Positions 38,956 through 47,833 of a stretch of 64,000 bases of DNA are shown in pieces. Position numbers and translations under genes: made by a program. This stretch comes from Acidilobaceae archaeon (GTDB taxonomy: Archaea > Thermoproteota > Thermoprotei_A > Sulfolobales > Acidilobaceae), in assembly GCA_027046245.1 (NCBI GenBank), contig JALTZJ010000009.1, positions 21,596 to 85,595 of the forward strand, in the 5' to 3' direction. How positions within the stretch are numbered: position 1 is the first letter of the stretch; each line of letters starts with the position of its first letter. The notes beneath the pieces were generated by a model. The model had not been told where the DNA came from. It made no database searches and saw only the letters and a program-made list of their open reading frames with translations.

Positions 38956-39043
38956 GCGGGGGTGCCCGAGCCCGGCCAAAGGGGGCGGGCTTAAGACCCG
39001 TTGGCGTAGGCCTGCGTGGGTTCAAATCCCACCCCCCGCACCA
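38956..39043 (+). tRNA. tRNA-Leu(UAA), CCA encoded
   Basis: GCGGGGG acceptor, anticodon arm GCGGG-CUUAAGA-CCCGU, long variable arm, T arm GUGGG-UUCAAAU-CCCAC. Confidence 0.92.
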
Positions 39044-39497
39044 CTTGACGCCTTCGGCACCATCTCCTCAACACCTCCTTTATCACCATCTGTAGTGATA
39101 CGCAGGTTATCCTCCTCTCCTCTTTCTCCTTGTAATTCCTCGAACACCACGTAATAGTATAACTAGCATGCCCTGCCGTTCACGTACAAGTTACGAGCCG
39201 CCAGTTGCAAGAGCTATATGCGCCTCTCTTGGAGACCTGTTAATCACGGCAACATGCCCCTCCCAAATCGCCGCCTTCAAGGGATGCCAGCGCCTAACCT
39301 TCAAAACTGCTTAGATAACTGCTCGCCCCTTCTAAAGAGATCGTAGAGCTTTGCTCCTAGACAGGTTCCCTCCGCGAATCCTCATCGCGCCTAAACCGGG
39401 TGGCTGGTCTTAGTTCTGGAGGTTGTCAATGGCGGCATCAAAGATAGAGGCCGCGTTCCGCTACCTGAGATAGACCCGAGGTCTAGGGCTAGCGTGG

Positions 39498-39689
39498 GTG
39501 TCTCACTTGGAGCTCAGAAGGGTGGTTAAGCTGAGGGTCCAAAAGGGGAAGTACGGGCAGAGCCTCAGTTACACGGTGACCCTCCCCAAGGACTATGTGG
39601 AGGCCTTGGGCTGGGAGCCAGGCGATAGGCTAGAAGTGGTGCTAGACACGGTGAACGGGGAGATCAGGCTGAGGAGAACAGCCTCCTGA
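39498..39689 (+). CDS. AbrB/SpoVT swapped-hairpin DNA-binding protein
   Basis: VTLPKDYVEALGWEPGDRLEVVLDTVNGEIRLRR. Confidence 0.75.
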   Translation: MSHLELRRVVKLRVQKGKYGQSLSYTVTLPKDYVEALGWEPGDRLEVVLDTVNGEIRLRRTAS

Positions 39690-39790
39690 GCCATCCAAAG
39701 GTGCTTCGTGTATACTCCCCTTTGACTTCCAGGCCTGGTCTCTAATTTTATCTTCTCTAGACGCTACTTTAATGGAGTTCGGGGTTTCTA

Positions 39791-41173
39791 GTGGAATCGT
39801 GTAGTGAACTATTGAGTGGTATCGTGGAATCGCTGCCGTCCAGCGAGTTTCTCGTAGCGTCTCGTGGCGATAGGCCTGAGGCTGGACTGTTAATTAACGG
39901 GTCTTGGACTCGTGGTAGGAGCTTCTTTAGGGACAGGTGTCCGTTGAGGGGGGAGCCTTTGGTTTCGGTTGCTAGTAGCGGGCCTATAGATCTTGTTGAG
40001 GCGGTTTCCTTCCTGAAGAGCACTGGCGGTCCTAGCGGGTGGGAGGCCGAGCTTTTGGCCGAGGTTGGCGACCAGCTTGATAGCTACATAGACGAGTTCG
40101 CCCGCCTTGTAGCACTTGATACTGGTAAGGTCTTCAGAGAAGCGAGGGACGAGGTTTCCCGCGCTTCTTCTCTGGCTACAGCTGCTGCAGCGCTAGCTGA
40201 GATACAAGGGTTGGGAGCTGGCGGTGGGCCTCTTGTAGCGCTTCTCAGCGCTTCATCCCCTCTTTACACCGCTGTTCATGCATTAGCGCTCGCCCTGCTT
40301 AGGGGCAGGCCTGTCGTGTTGAAGCCGCCGAGCAGGGCGCCGATAGCAGCTCTAGCATTGGCTGGGCTAGCCTCTAGCATTGGCATCAAGTCGATTGCCG
40401 TTCTTACTGGGAGTGGTGCCATTATCGGCGGTGCTGCAGAGCGCATCGAAGCGGAGAAGATAGTATACGGCGATCCGGGGCGCTGTGATAGCTGCAATAA
40501 CGGTTTCTGCCTTGGCCGCTCCCTCGCTCTCGTAGATCCTGGAGAGGCTGGCCGTAAATGGGAGGAGGCTTTTGCTTGGCTCCGTCTACTTCATTCTGGC
40601 CAGGCATGCGGTAGTCTGGCATGGATCGTCACGATAGGAAGGCATGATGCAATGGCGGCTAGTATAGCTGAGTTCATGTCTACAGCCCGCTTAGGCGACC
40701 CCTTGGATCCCGAGAGTGACGTGGGCCCCCTTATCGAGGAGGGAAGGGTCCACCTAGCTTCTAGGCTTGTCGACGACGCGCTGAGTAAAGGCGCCATGCT
40801 AGTTAGAGGAGGCATACCCTTGAGGAGGCGCTTCTACGAGCCTACAGTGCTTGCTAGAACCCCTAAATCAGCTGCGGTCTTATGGCGCGACTTGCCCGTG
40901 CCTATACTCCCACTCTCTACGGCTGGTGACTGGAGGGAAGCCGTGAAGATCGCCAGGCAGCTCAGAGCTACACAGGCTATAGTGCTTGGTGCTCCTGGAT
41001 GGGCTGCTAGAGAGCTTGAAGCCTCCGGGCTCACTGTATACATAGATCCGGAGCCTCCTGCCTCTCCGAGCCAGCCACGCGCCTGTCTATTACACGAAAG
41101 CGTGATTACCGCATCTCTCGATAGGACTAATCCGTGGCCTGAGGAGTTCGCCGAGACCGTGGAGATGCAGTAA
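39791..41173 (+). CDS. Divergent aldehyde dehydrogenase-family protein
   Basis: VLKPPSRAPIAAL, LHSGQACGSLAWIV catalytic Cys region. Confidence 0.78.
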   Translation: MESCSELLSGIVESLPSSEFLVASRGDRPEAGLLINGSWTRGRSFFRDRCPLRGEPLVSVASSGPIDLVEAVSFLKSTGGPSGWEAELLAEVGDQLDSYIDEFARLVALDTGKVFREARDEVSRASSLATAAAALAEIQGLGAGGGPLVALLSASSPLYTAVHALALALLRGRPVVLKPPSRAPIAALALAGLASSIGIKSIAVLTGSGAIIGGAAERIEAEKIVYGDPGRCDSCNNGFCLGRSLALVDPGEAGRKWEEAFAWLRLLHSGQACGSLAWIVTIGRHDAMAASIAEFMSTARLGDPLDPESDVGPLIEEGRVHLASRLVDDALSKGAMLVRGGIPLRRRFYEPTVLARTPKSAAVLWRDLPVPILPLSTAGDWREAVKIARQLRATQAIVLGAPGWAARELEASGLTVYIDPEPPASPSQPRACLLHESVITASLDRTNPWPEEFAETVEMQ

Positions 41174-41214
41174 TCCGGTTACCTGGAATGTGTAGGGGCC
41201 TAGATGCCCTGCTT

Positions 41215-41754
41215 TTATAGCTCCTCGAGCGCCCCAGCTTTCCTAGCAGCGTGCACGGCCATAGCGAATAGGGCATCACTAGCTCTATTTACAGCCTTCA
41301 ATAGCACGGGCTCTACTTTTACGCCGTTCTCCATAGCAGCCACTAGCCTCCTCTCAGCCCTTCTAACTACCGTTCTAGCTATGTGCAGCTGCGCTGATGC
41401 CTTAGTGCCTCCCGGCAGTATGAAACGGCGTAGCGGCTCGGCATAGTATTTGTCGGTTATCTCCTCAAGCTTTTTTACATCGTCTTCCCCGATTTTTGGT
41501 TGCCCTGCTAGACTGAATCCTATGTTGAATAGTAGCCTCTGCATCCACGCTAGATCCTCTGCTACATCGTGTAAACCCTCCTCTAACGAGTACACCCTTG
41601 CCAGTCCTATGTGGCTATTAGCCTCGTCTAGAGCCCCTAGGAATTCTATTATGGGGTGACTCTTACTCACTCTAGCGGGTTTCCCGCCTTCTCCTAGTGC
41701 GAAGCACAGCGTGGTGCCGGCGTCGCCTGTCCTCGTGTAGAGGCGCCCGCCCAC
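41215..41754 (-). CDS. Cob(I)alamin adenosyltransferase, PduO type
   Basis: GGRLYTRTGDAGTTLCFALG; FILPGGTKASAQLHIARTVVRRAERR. Confidence 0.9.
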   Translation of the reverse strand: MGGRLYTRTGDAGTTLCFALGEGGKPARVSKSHPIIEFLGALDEANSHIGLARVYSLEEGLHDVAEDLAWMQRLLFNIGFSLAGQPKIGEDDVKKLEEITDKYYAEPLRRFILPGGTKASAQLHIARTVVRRAERRLVAAMENGVKVEPVLLKAVNRASDALFAMAVHAARKAGALEEL

Positions 41755-41896
41755 CCGCTTCCACCTCCACTATCATAGCTTTAACGGTCTTCTCTAACCT
41801 GTTTACTCTTTACGAGTCCACGCCAGAGACTTAGACTCGCATCACAGTTGGATAAGAGCAGAGCCTCCTCCTCTCTTCCCCTATCAATGCTGGGAG

Positions 41897-42781
41897 TCAT
41901 AGTATTGACGCTGCTAGTATGCCCAGCAGAGCTGCTAGCATGTAGAGTAGTACCCTGTTTTTATGGCGCAGTGCCTCCTCTCGGGTTACTCCTCTCCATA
42001 ATAAAATGGCCTCTCTAAGCATTAACACGTCTAAGACAGCTACTACTATAATGTAGATGGTCTTGTTTATCCCGTCTGGTAGGAGAAGCGGCGTGGGACT
42101 AGCCGCCATCGCTGCTAAGTATAGTATAGCTGCTATTCTCGCTGCTTTGAGGGGGCCTAGCGTTACCGCTAGTGTTTTCACGCCAGCTCTCCTGTCACCC
42201 TCGACGTCCGCTATACCCTTTACAATCTCTCGGGCTAACACGCTGAGGAATACCAGTGCTGTTAGTGTGGCAAGGAGAGGAGTTATCCTGCCTGTGAGTA
42301 AGCCTGCGTAGATGAACGGCGAGGCTGTGAGGCCAGCTACCATCAAGTTACCCGGAAGCCCCGTCTTCTTGCCCCATACGTTGTAGAGAATCCCGGCAGC
42401 TGTTACGAAGGCGTATGCTGCAGCTGTTAGGGGCCCTTCTATTAGGGCAGCCGCGGCTCCTAGGAGTGATATCGCTGCTGCTGCTCTAAGCGCGTCCTCC
42501 CGGCTTATCCGCCCCGATGGTATCGGTCTCTGGGGAGCGTTTACAGCGTCTATCTCAGCGTCTACGACATCATTTACTATCATAACCGTGGCTGTGGCCA
42601 TGAACCCGGCAAGGTAGACAGCTAGTATCTCGTGGGGTGATAGGGGCTCGAGCGAGCCTCCAGTGGCTATCGCTAAACTGACTATCACGGCGAACGCCGT
42701 CATAGCACTGTTTAGGGGCCTACTCATCTCGAGTACAGCTGTTATCTTCGTCGTGAAGGACGATCTTGTATTCCCATCCAC
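41897..42781 (-). CDS. UbiA-family prenyltransferase (DGGGP synthase-like)
   Basis: NDVVDAEIDAVNAPQRPIPSGRIS; KGIADVEGDRRAGVKTLAVTLG. Confidence 0.88.
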   Translation of the reverse strand: MDGNTRSSFTTKITAVLEMSRPLNSAMTAFAVIVSLAIATGGSLEPLSPHEILAVYLAGFMATATVMIVNDVVDAEIDAVNAPQRPIPSGRISREDALRAAAAISLLGAAAALIEGPLTAAAYAFVTAAGILYNVWGKKTGLPGNLMVAGLTASPFIYAGLLTGRITPLLATLTALVFLSVLAREIVKGIADVEGDRRAGVKTLAVTLGPLKAARIAAILYLAAMAASPTPLLLPDGINKTIYIIVVAVLDVLMLREAILLWRGVTREEALRHKNRVLLYMLAALLGILAASIL

Positions 42782-42902
42782 TGCTCCACGTCACCCCTAC
42801 AATGGCCGTTCTCGCTTCGAGGAGGGGTGAGCGCAGGGTTGAAGACTTACCTGCCGGGTTCACGTTATTGGGGGTTAGGCTGATAGGGGTGATGGCTAGG
42901 CC

Positions 42903-44552
42903 TTGGCTGTTCACTGGCTAGACAAGCTTGTAGGCGAGCTTGAGGAGAAGCTCAAGAGTAGGGATAAGGATGTACTCGTGTTCAATGGCGGTTTGAGTGT
43001 TAGCGGGTTGCAGCATATTGGTAGGCTTCGCGGCGAGGTTCTCATTCCTGAGGCTGTTAGGAGGGAGCTTGAGAAGAGGGGGTTCAGGGTACGCCAGCTT
43101 TTGACTATCTACACTCAGGACCCCTGGAAGGGTAAGAAGGAGCAGCTGCAGGCGTTCAGGGATCCCGAGGAGGCTAAGCAGTATACTGGGTGGCCGTTGA
43201 TCAGGGTTCCGGACCCTGAGGGGTGCCATGATAACTGGGTTGAGCACTACTGGAGCGATTTCGGCCCCTACCTGAAGGAGTTCACCGACGGCAGGATAGA
43301 GTTTGTGACCACGACTGACCTCTATAGGGGGAAGCTGAAGGAGTTTACCCTCCGCCTTGTGATTCCCCGTAAAGAGGAGGTTAGGCGGGTCATTAACAAG
43401 TATAGGGGTAGGAAGCCCTATCCGCCCGAGTGGATACCCGTTGAGCCGATATGCGAGAGGTGCGGTAGGATAGACTCCACCGAGGCCCTAGAACTTCTAG
43501 ACGGCGGGGAGAGGGTTAGGTATAGGTGCAGCCACTGCGGCCACGAGGGGGTAACGAGGATAGAGGATTCAAAGCTGAATTGGAGGCTCGAATGGGTAGG
43601 AGTATGGTGGAGTCTCGGCGTCGACTTCGAGCCATACGGTAAGGATCATGCGACGCCTGGAGGCAGCAGGGACTCATGCAACGACCTGGCCGTGAATGTC
43701 TTCGGCTTCGAGCCTCCCGAGGGCCTGCCCTACGAGTGGGTAGCGGTGAGGATAGGAGGTAGGGAAGCTGATATGACGAGCAGTGGCTTCGTGGGTGTGA
43801 CCCCCAGGGAATGGCTCGACGTCGCCCACCCGCAGGTGCTCCGCTTCCTCTACTTCCTCCACCCGCCGATGAAGAAGGTCGTCGTCGATATGACGGAAAT
43901 CCCGTCATACTACAGTCAGTACTACAGGGCTGAGCGCATCTACTTCGGCCTGGAGGAGGCTGAGGGAGAGGAAGGCGAGATCCTAAGAAGGACGTACGAG
44001 TTAAGCCACCCAGCTGCACCGCCTAGGGAGCCTCCTAGCCAGCCGCCATACGGCCACGTAGCTATCATAGTACAGGTTGTACCCCGCGAGAAGCTCCCAG
44101 AGGAGGCTCTTAGGAGGCTCAAAAGGGCAGGCCACCTAAAGGATGACGAGTACAGTATAAGATGGGCAACCGAGCTGGTGTGGAAGGCGCTCAACTGGGT
44201 AGAACGCTACGCACCCGAGAGACTTAAATTCACGATACCCCAGGAGGTGCCCGAGGAGGCAGCCAAGGAGATACGAGACCCTGAGAGGCTCGAGGCTGCA
44301 GCCAAGGCCCTTGAGCCCCTAGAGGAGTGGGACGAGGAGACCGTGAGGGACGCACTGGTCAAGTTCGGAGCAGGCATGAGCGGTAGAGAACGAAGAGAAT
44401 TCTATAGGGACTTCTACCTGGCATTCGTAGGCAGGCCCTACGGCCCCAGAGCAGCACCCCTCCTAGCAGTGCTCGGCAAGGACTTCAGCGTAGCCAGGCT
44501 CAGGGAGGCTGCCGAAAAGGCTAGACTGATGAAGGAGCGAGCAGATACCTGA
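42903..44552 (+). CDS. lysS: Lysyl-tRNA synthetase class I
   Basis: GLSVSGLQHIGRLRGEVLIPE; zinc CERCGRID...CSHCGH; ASP-type KDHATPGGSRD. Confidence 0.9.
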   Translation: MAVHWLDKLVGELEEKLKSRDKDVLVFNGGLSVSGLQHIGRLRGEVLIPEAVRRELEKRGFRVRQLLTIYTQDPWKGKKEQLQAFRDPEEAKQYTGWPLIRVPDPEGCHDNWVEHYWSDFGPYLKEFTDGRIEFVTTTDLYRGKLKEFTLRLVIPRKEEVRRVINKYRGRKPYPPEWIPVEPICERCGRIDSTEALELLDGGERVRYRCSHCGHEGVTRIEDSKLNWRLEWVGVWWSLGVDFEPYGKDHATPGGSRDSCNDLAVNVFGFEPPEGLPYEWVAVRIGGREADMTSSGFVGVTPREWLDVAHPQVLRFLYFLHPPMKKVVVDMTEIPSYYSQYYRAERIYFGLEEAEGEEGEILRRTYELSHPAAPPREPPSQPPYGHVAIIVQVVPREKLPEEALRRLKRAGHLKDDEYSIRWATELVWKALNWVERYAPERLKFTIPQEVPEEAAKEIRDPERLEAAAKALEPLEEWDEETVRDALVKFGAGMSGRERREFYRDFYLAFVGRPYGPRAAPLLAVLGKDFSVARLREAAEKARLMKERADT

Positions 44553-45459
44553 CCCTGCTGCCATCCGGCGCCTTGAAGACGAGTTCAAGTGGCTTGTCAC
44601 TGCTGAACCTTATATCAACGCTTTCCGCTATCTTAGCTAGGTTAAGCACTTTCTTGAGATAGTTTACGTCGTACCTGCTGGAAGCAGGGCTAGAAACCTC
44701 TAGGAATAAGAGGGCCGGGCTATCCCTCGTCAGCCTCGCCTCGGCACGGCTCCTGCCCTCGCCGAAACTCCTGATAGTGAGGCTGTCCTCGTCGGCCTCG
44801 AACTCGGCCACGTCGCCAACCAGCTCTATATCCTTCAAGGCCTTCTTAACAACATCGCTTATCACGCTAGCCTGCACGTCGAAGTCAAGCTTAATCTCCT
44901 CCGGAACATCAACCATCACTTCAAGGTTAGGCAGTAGATACCGTTTCACCACCGAACTCTCTATCTTTAAGTAGACCCTCTCCGTCGTAACCCTAACTTC
45001 AAGCTGCTCCCCCTTCTTACCCCTTTTAACAGCATTCTTCAAAGCCTCAAGATTAACACCCATCTCGACCCTCTCCCCGCCACGATAATCAAAGTCTATG
45101 AAAGCCTCGGAGGGAAGCGTGAGCTCAATCAACGCTATCTTAGCCGGATCCATACCCACAACCCTAACACCATCACCAGTAATCACGAATAGAGCCTCAT
45201 CCAGAATCTTACTCACACCATCAACCATCTCTCTAAACAACTTAGCATCATACCTAAACATAGCATCATACTCCTGAACCTCACTCTCAATACCAACACT
45301 CAAACCGCACAACCCCCAAAATAAGACAATGAGGGAAAACACGGAAATATAAGAGGGGAGAAAGGGGGAGGCACCCCCTAAACTGCTAACAATAAGCCAC
45401 CTAAAGGGAGAACACAGACATAGAGAAACACCGTAAGAAGAAATTACATTACCATGCAA
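44521..45459 (-). CDS. pcn: DNA polymerase sliding clamp (PCNA); true start probably internal near MFRYDAKLFREMVDG
   Basis: PCNA fold sequence KLFREMVDGVSKILDEALFVITGDGVRVVGMDPAKIALIELTLPS...SPASSRYDVNYLKKV. Confidence 0.9.
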   Translation of the reverse strand: MHGNVISSYGVSLCLCSPFRWLIVSSLGGASPFLPSYISVFSLIVLFWGLCGLSVGIESEVQEYDAMFRYDAKLFREMVDGVSKILDEALFVITGDGVRVVGMDPAKIALIELTLPSEAFIDFDYRGGERVEMGVNLEALKNAVKRGKKGEQLEVRVTTERVYLKIESSVVKRYLLPNLEVMVDVPEEIKLDFDVQASVISDVVKKALKDIELVGDVAEFEADEDSLTIRSFGEGRSRAEARLTRDSPALLFLEVSSPASSRYDVNYLKKVLNLAKIAESVDIRFSSDKPLELVFKAPDGSRVRYLLAPSSV

Positions 45460-45481
45460 GCCCCTCTAGACCAAAACTCTA

Positions 45482-45567
45482 TGGGGGCCGATGACTTATA
45501 CGCCATCGCCCGACAAGGCTCACCTCACAACAAAAGTGGGGAGAGCCCGTCCCCCAAGAGGCCCCCA
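45482..45567. ncRNA. Candidate structured RNA in the PCNA-upstream gap
   Basis: 8-bp closing stem tgggggcc/ggccccca enclosing hairpin CGATG/CATCG and a 31-nt hairpin GGCTCACCTCAC-AACAAAA-GTGGGGAGAGCC. Confidence 0.35.
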
Positions 45568-45870
45568 CGAAACAGCGATCAAATGCCACACTACACTACG
45601 CTTTTTATTATTCTCTATTGACTATACAAAACAAATACTAAGCGACTATTAAAAATCTTTAAAGTAGTATGCTTTTTCTCCCGTTTTAATTTAAACACAT
45701 ATATTGAAAATGAAAATCTAGGGACGTTAGGGTGAATCAACGATAACGGTAACATTTATCACAATGATGATCGCGATCCATAGAGACTTTGACCACGCAC
45801 ACAGACCCCGAAACTAGATTGACCGCAATCATCAGTCGCTTCAACATAGAACTCACTGACCACTTCGTAG

Positions 45871-45919
45871 ATGGAGCCGCCGGCGGGATTCGAACCCGCG
45901 ACCACCGGCTTACAAGGCC
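45871..45919 (-). repeat. Partial tRNA-Thr 3' half, perfect 49-bp direct repeat (att copy)
   Basis: Identical to 46628-46676 (atggagccgccggcgggattcgaacccgcgaccaccggcttacaaggcc); diverges 5' of the anticodon stem. Confidence 0.92.
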
Positions 45920-46083
45920 AGAAAGTATAAATACTACAGCTTTAGTGTGTTATGAGAATCTGAAACGATTATAGAGAATGTAGTGTTCAAAATGATATTC
46001 ATTAATGTAAGCTGAAACATCTGCAGGTTGCCAAGGATTTTTATCCTGGGAGCGGATTATAGTTTTAGGGGCGATGCCCTAGG

Positions 46084-46320
46084 ATGCGCGTAAGAGTCAT
46101 TGTTTGGCGCGATGAGGACATGTATGTTGCTAGAGAGGTTGTTACAGGGGTTATCAGCCAAGGCAAGACTGTTGATGAGGCCGTCATGAATCTCCGAGAG
46201 GCACTAGAGCTGTACCTGGAGGAAGCTCCTGAGGCGCTGGAGAAGCTAGAGCAACTCGACAGGGGCATTGTTGGTGTGCTAGAGGTTGAAGCAGAGGCTC
46301 CCAAGACTGTCAGGGCGTGA
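46084..46320 (+). CDS. hicB: HicB-like antitoxin
   Basis: MRVRVIVWRDEDMYVAREVVTGVISQGKTVDEAVMNLREALELYLE. Confidence 0.82.
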   Translation: MRVRVIVWRDEDMYVAREVVTGVISQGKTVDEAVMNLREALELYLEEAPEALEKLEQLDRGIVGVLEVEAEAPKTVRA

Positions 46321-46531
46321 AGTTGTAGAGCTACTCGTCAGAAAATTCGGATTTACCTTGAGAAGACAACGTGGGAGTCACGTAGTCCTAGTCAAGTACA
46401 CCGGTGATAGGAAGATTGTAACTGTCGTGCCACTTCACCCAGAGCTAAAGCCTGGCACTCTTCTCGGAGTACTTGAACTAGCGGGGATAGATAGAGAGGA
46501 ATTCTTGAAGGCGTATGAAGAAGACTGCTAA
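46286..46531 (+). CDS. hicA: HicA-like mRNA interferase toxin
   Basis: LSGREVVELLVRKFGFTLRRQRGSHVVLVK...VVPLHPELKPGTLLGVLELAGI; conserved GSH. Confidence 0.85.
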   Translation: MKQRLPRLSGREVVELLVRKFGFTLRRQRGSHVVLVKYTGDRKIVTVVPLHPELKPGTLLGVLELAGIDREEFLKAYEEDC

Positions 46532-46628
46532 AATGAACCTTGCTACTCAACGACTGCATAGAGCTAGCCGGTTATTGACACTTTAAGCAATTACATTCTA
46601 TACGATGTGTAAGACAACAAGAAATGTA

Positions 46629-46723
46629 TGGAGCCGCCGGCGGGATTCGAACCCGCGACCACCGGCTTACAAGGCCGGCGCTTTCGGCCCCGCGCAGGGG
46701 TCTGCCAGCTGAGCTACGGCGGC
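46629..46723 (-). tRNA. tRNA-Thr(UGU), CCA encoded, ~19-nt intron in the D arm
   Basis: GCCGCCG acceptor; GCCGG-CUUGUAA anticodon region; CCCCUGCGCGGGGCCGAAA inserted between GGCAGA and GCGCCGG. Confidence 0.9.
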
Positions 46724-46759
46724 GCCCCTGTTTCCCTTCTCTCGTCGCGCTGGGGTTTT

Positions 46760-47833
46760 TCAGTGTTCAGGTTTCCTGAAAACTATTATGTCGACCCAGA
46801 GGTCTCCGTGACGCACTCTTCGAGTGTGCTCCTCCTTGAGGCCGGCTTTCTCGGCGGCTTGCCTTAGGTAGCCTGGCTCCGCGGTGATTATCGCTGCAGT
46901 GGCGCCGGGCTTCATTATCTTGGCTGATTCCGGCATGAACCTGCGGTATAGTATTCTCACGTCTATGGGGTCTCCTAGTCTTATGCCGTAGGGGGGATTG
47001 CTGATTATCCTGTCTACGCTCTCTTCCTCTAGGATGCTTGAGAGCTTGGTGGCGTCACCGTGTATTACCTCTACCCTTCTGGCGACCCTGGCGCTCCAAG
47101 AGTTTAGTAGTGCCCCTTCGGCGTGCCTCCTGTTTAGCTCTACGCAGATGAGCCTAGCTGTGGGGAAGAGGAGGGCTGCCTCGATCGCTACGGTTCCGCC
47201 GCCGCACATGGGGTCTAGTATTACCTCGCCGTCTCTGGCGCCTGCGAGGCGTAGCATGGCGTAGGCTAGTGTAGCCTTTAACGCTGCCGGGTGGTCGTAG
47301 ACCCTGTAGCGGCGGCGGTGCCTGCTCCGCTCCCCCGTGACCAGCGGGCCCACCATCAATTGATCATGGTCTAGGTACGCCTGTATGACTACAGTAGGGC
47401 TTGATAAGCGGACCATGGGGACTACTCCTTCCTCCTCTAGGGCTCTCCTCTGGACGGCGTCGCCAACCTTTGCCGCTAGCTCCACGCTAGTGTATTCATG
47501 CCCCTCTCCTACTCTGACTCCCTCCACGGCGAAGGCGCCGTTGACTGGTATGTAGCGGTGGAGCCTCGCTCCGTAGGCTATACGCCATGCATCGTCTAGG
47601 CCCGCTCTTGATAGCCTAACGCTTCCTTCTCCTACCACTATAAATGCGCTGTGTATGCTCCTCAGCTGCTGGATCTGGGCTAGGACTAGCCAGTCCCTCG
47701 TGCTCTTAGCCTCGAATACTACCCTGCCTCTACCATCCTTAGCCTCTACTATGCTCGCCCCGTCTACTTCCCACTCTATCTCCTCCGCTACTATGTCCTC
47801 GGTGCCCGGGTTGCAGGTAGCGACTAACTTCAT
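46760..47833 (-). CDS. THUMP-domain tRNA guanine N2-methyltransferase (Trm14/Trm-G10 family)
   Basis: DPMCGGGTVAIEAALLFP, IISNPPYGIRLGD. Confidence 0.88.
   Translation of the reverse strand: MKLVATCNPGTEDIVAEEIEWEVDGASIVEAKDGRGRVVFEAKSTRDWLVLAQIQQLRSIHSAFIVVGEGSVRLSRAGLDDAWRIAYGARLHRYIPVNGAFAVEGVRVGEGHEYTSVELAAKVGDAVQRRALEEEGVVPMVRLSSPTVVIQAYLDHDQLMVGPLVTGERSRHRRRYRVYDHPAALKATLAYAMLRLAGARDGEVILDPMCGGGTVAIEAALLFPTARLICVELNRRHAEGALLNSWSARVARRVEVIHGDATKLSSILEEESVDRIISNPPYGIRLGDPIDVRILYRRFMPESAKIMKPGATAAIITAEPGYLRQAAEKAGLKEEHTRRVRHGDLWVDIIVFRKPEH

Larger units (their letters stand above)
45920..46676. mobile_element. Att-bounded mini-element/remnant carrying hicBA next to tRNA-Thr
   Basis: 49-bp direct repeat of the tRNA-Thr 3' half at both ends, 757 bp apart; no integrase inside. 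Confidence 0.7.

Noticed and set aside
38954-39154. ORF overlapping tRNA-Leu
   Set aside because: Coincides with the tRNA gene; no protein features
45600-45760. AT-rich tract near PCNA as a replication origin
   Set aside because: No cdc6/orc1 gene and no clear origin recognition box repeats in the window; AT-richness alone is not enough
45789-45974. ORF with GAAGGIRTRDHRLTRP peptide
   Set aside because: It is a translation of the antisense of the partial tRNA-Thr; a well-known type of spurious ORF
46628-46867. ORF MEPPAGFEPATTGLQG...
   Set aside because: Antisense translation of the intact tRNA-Thr gene, not a protein
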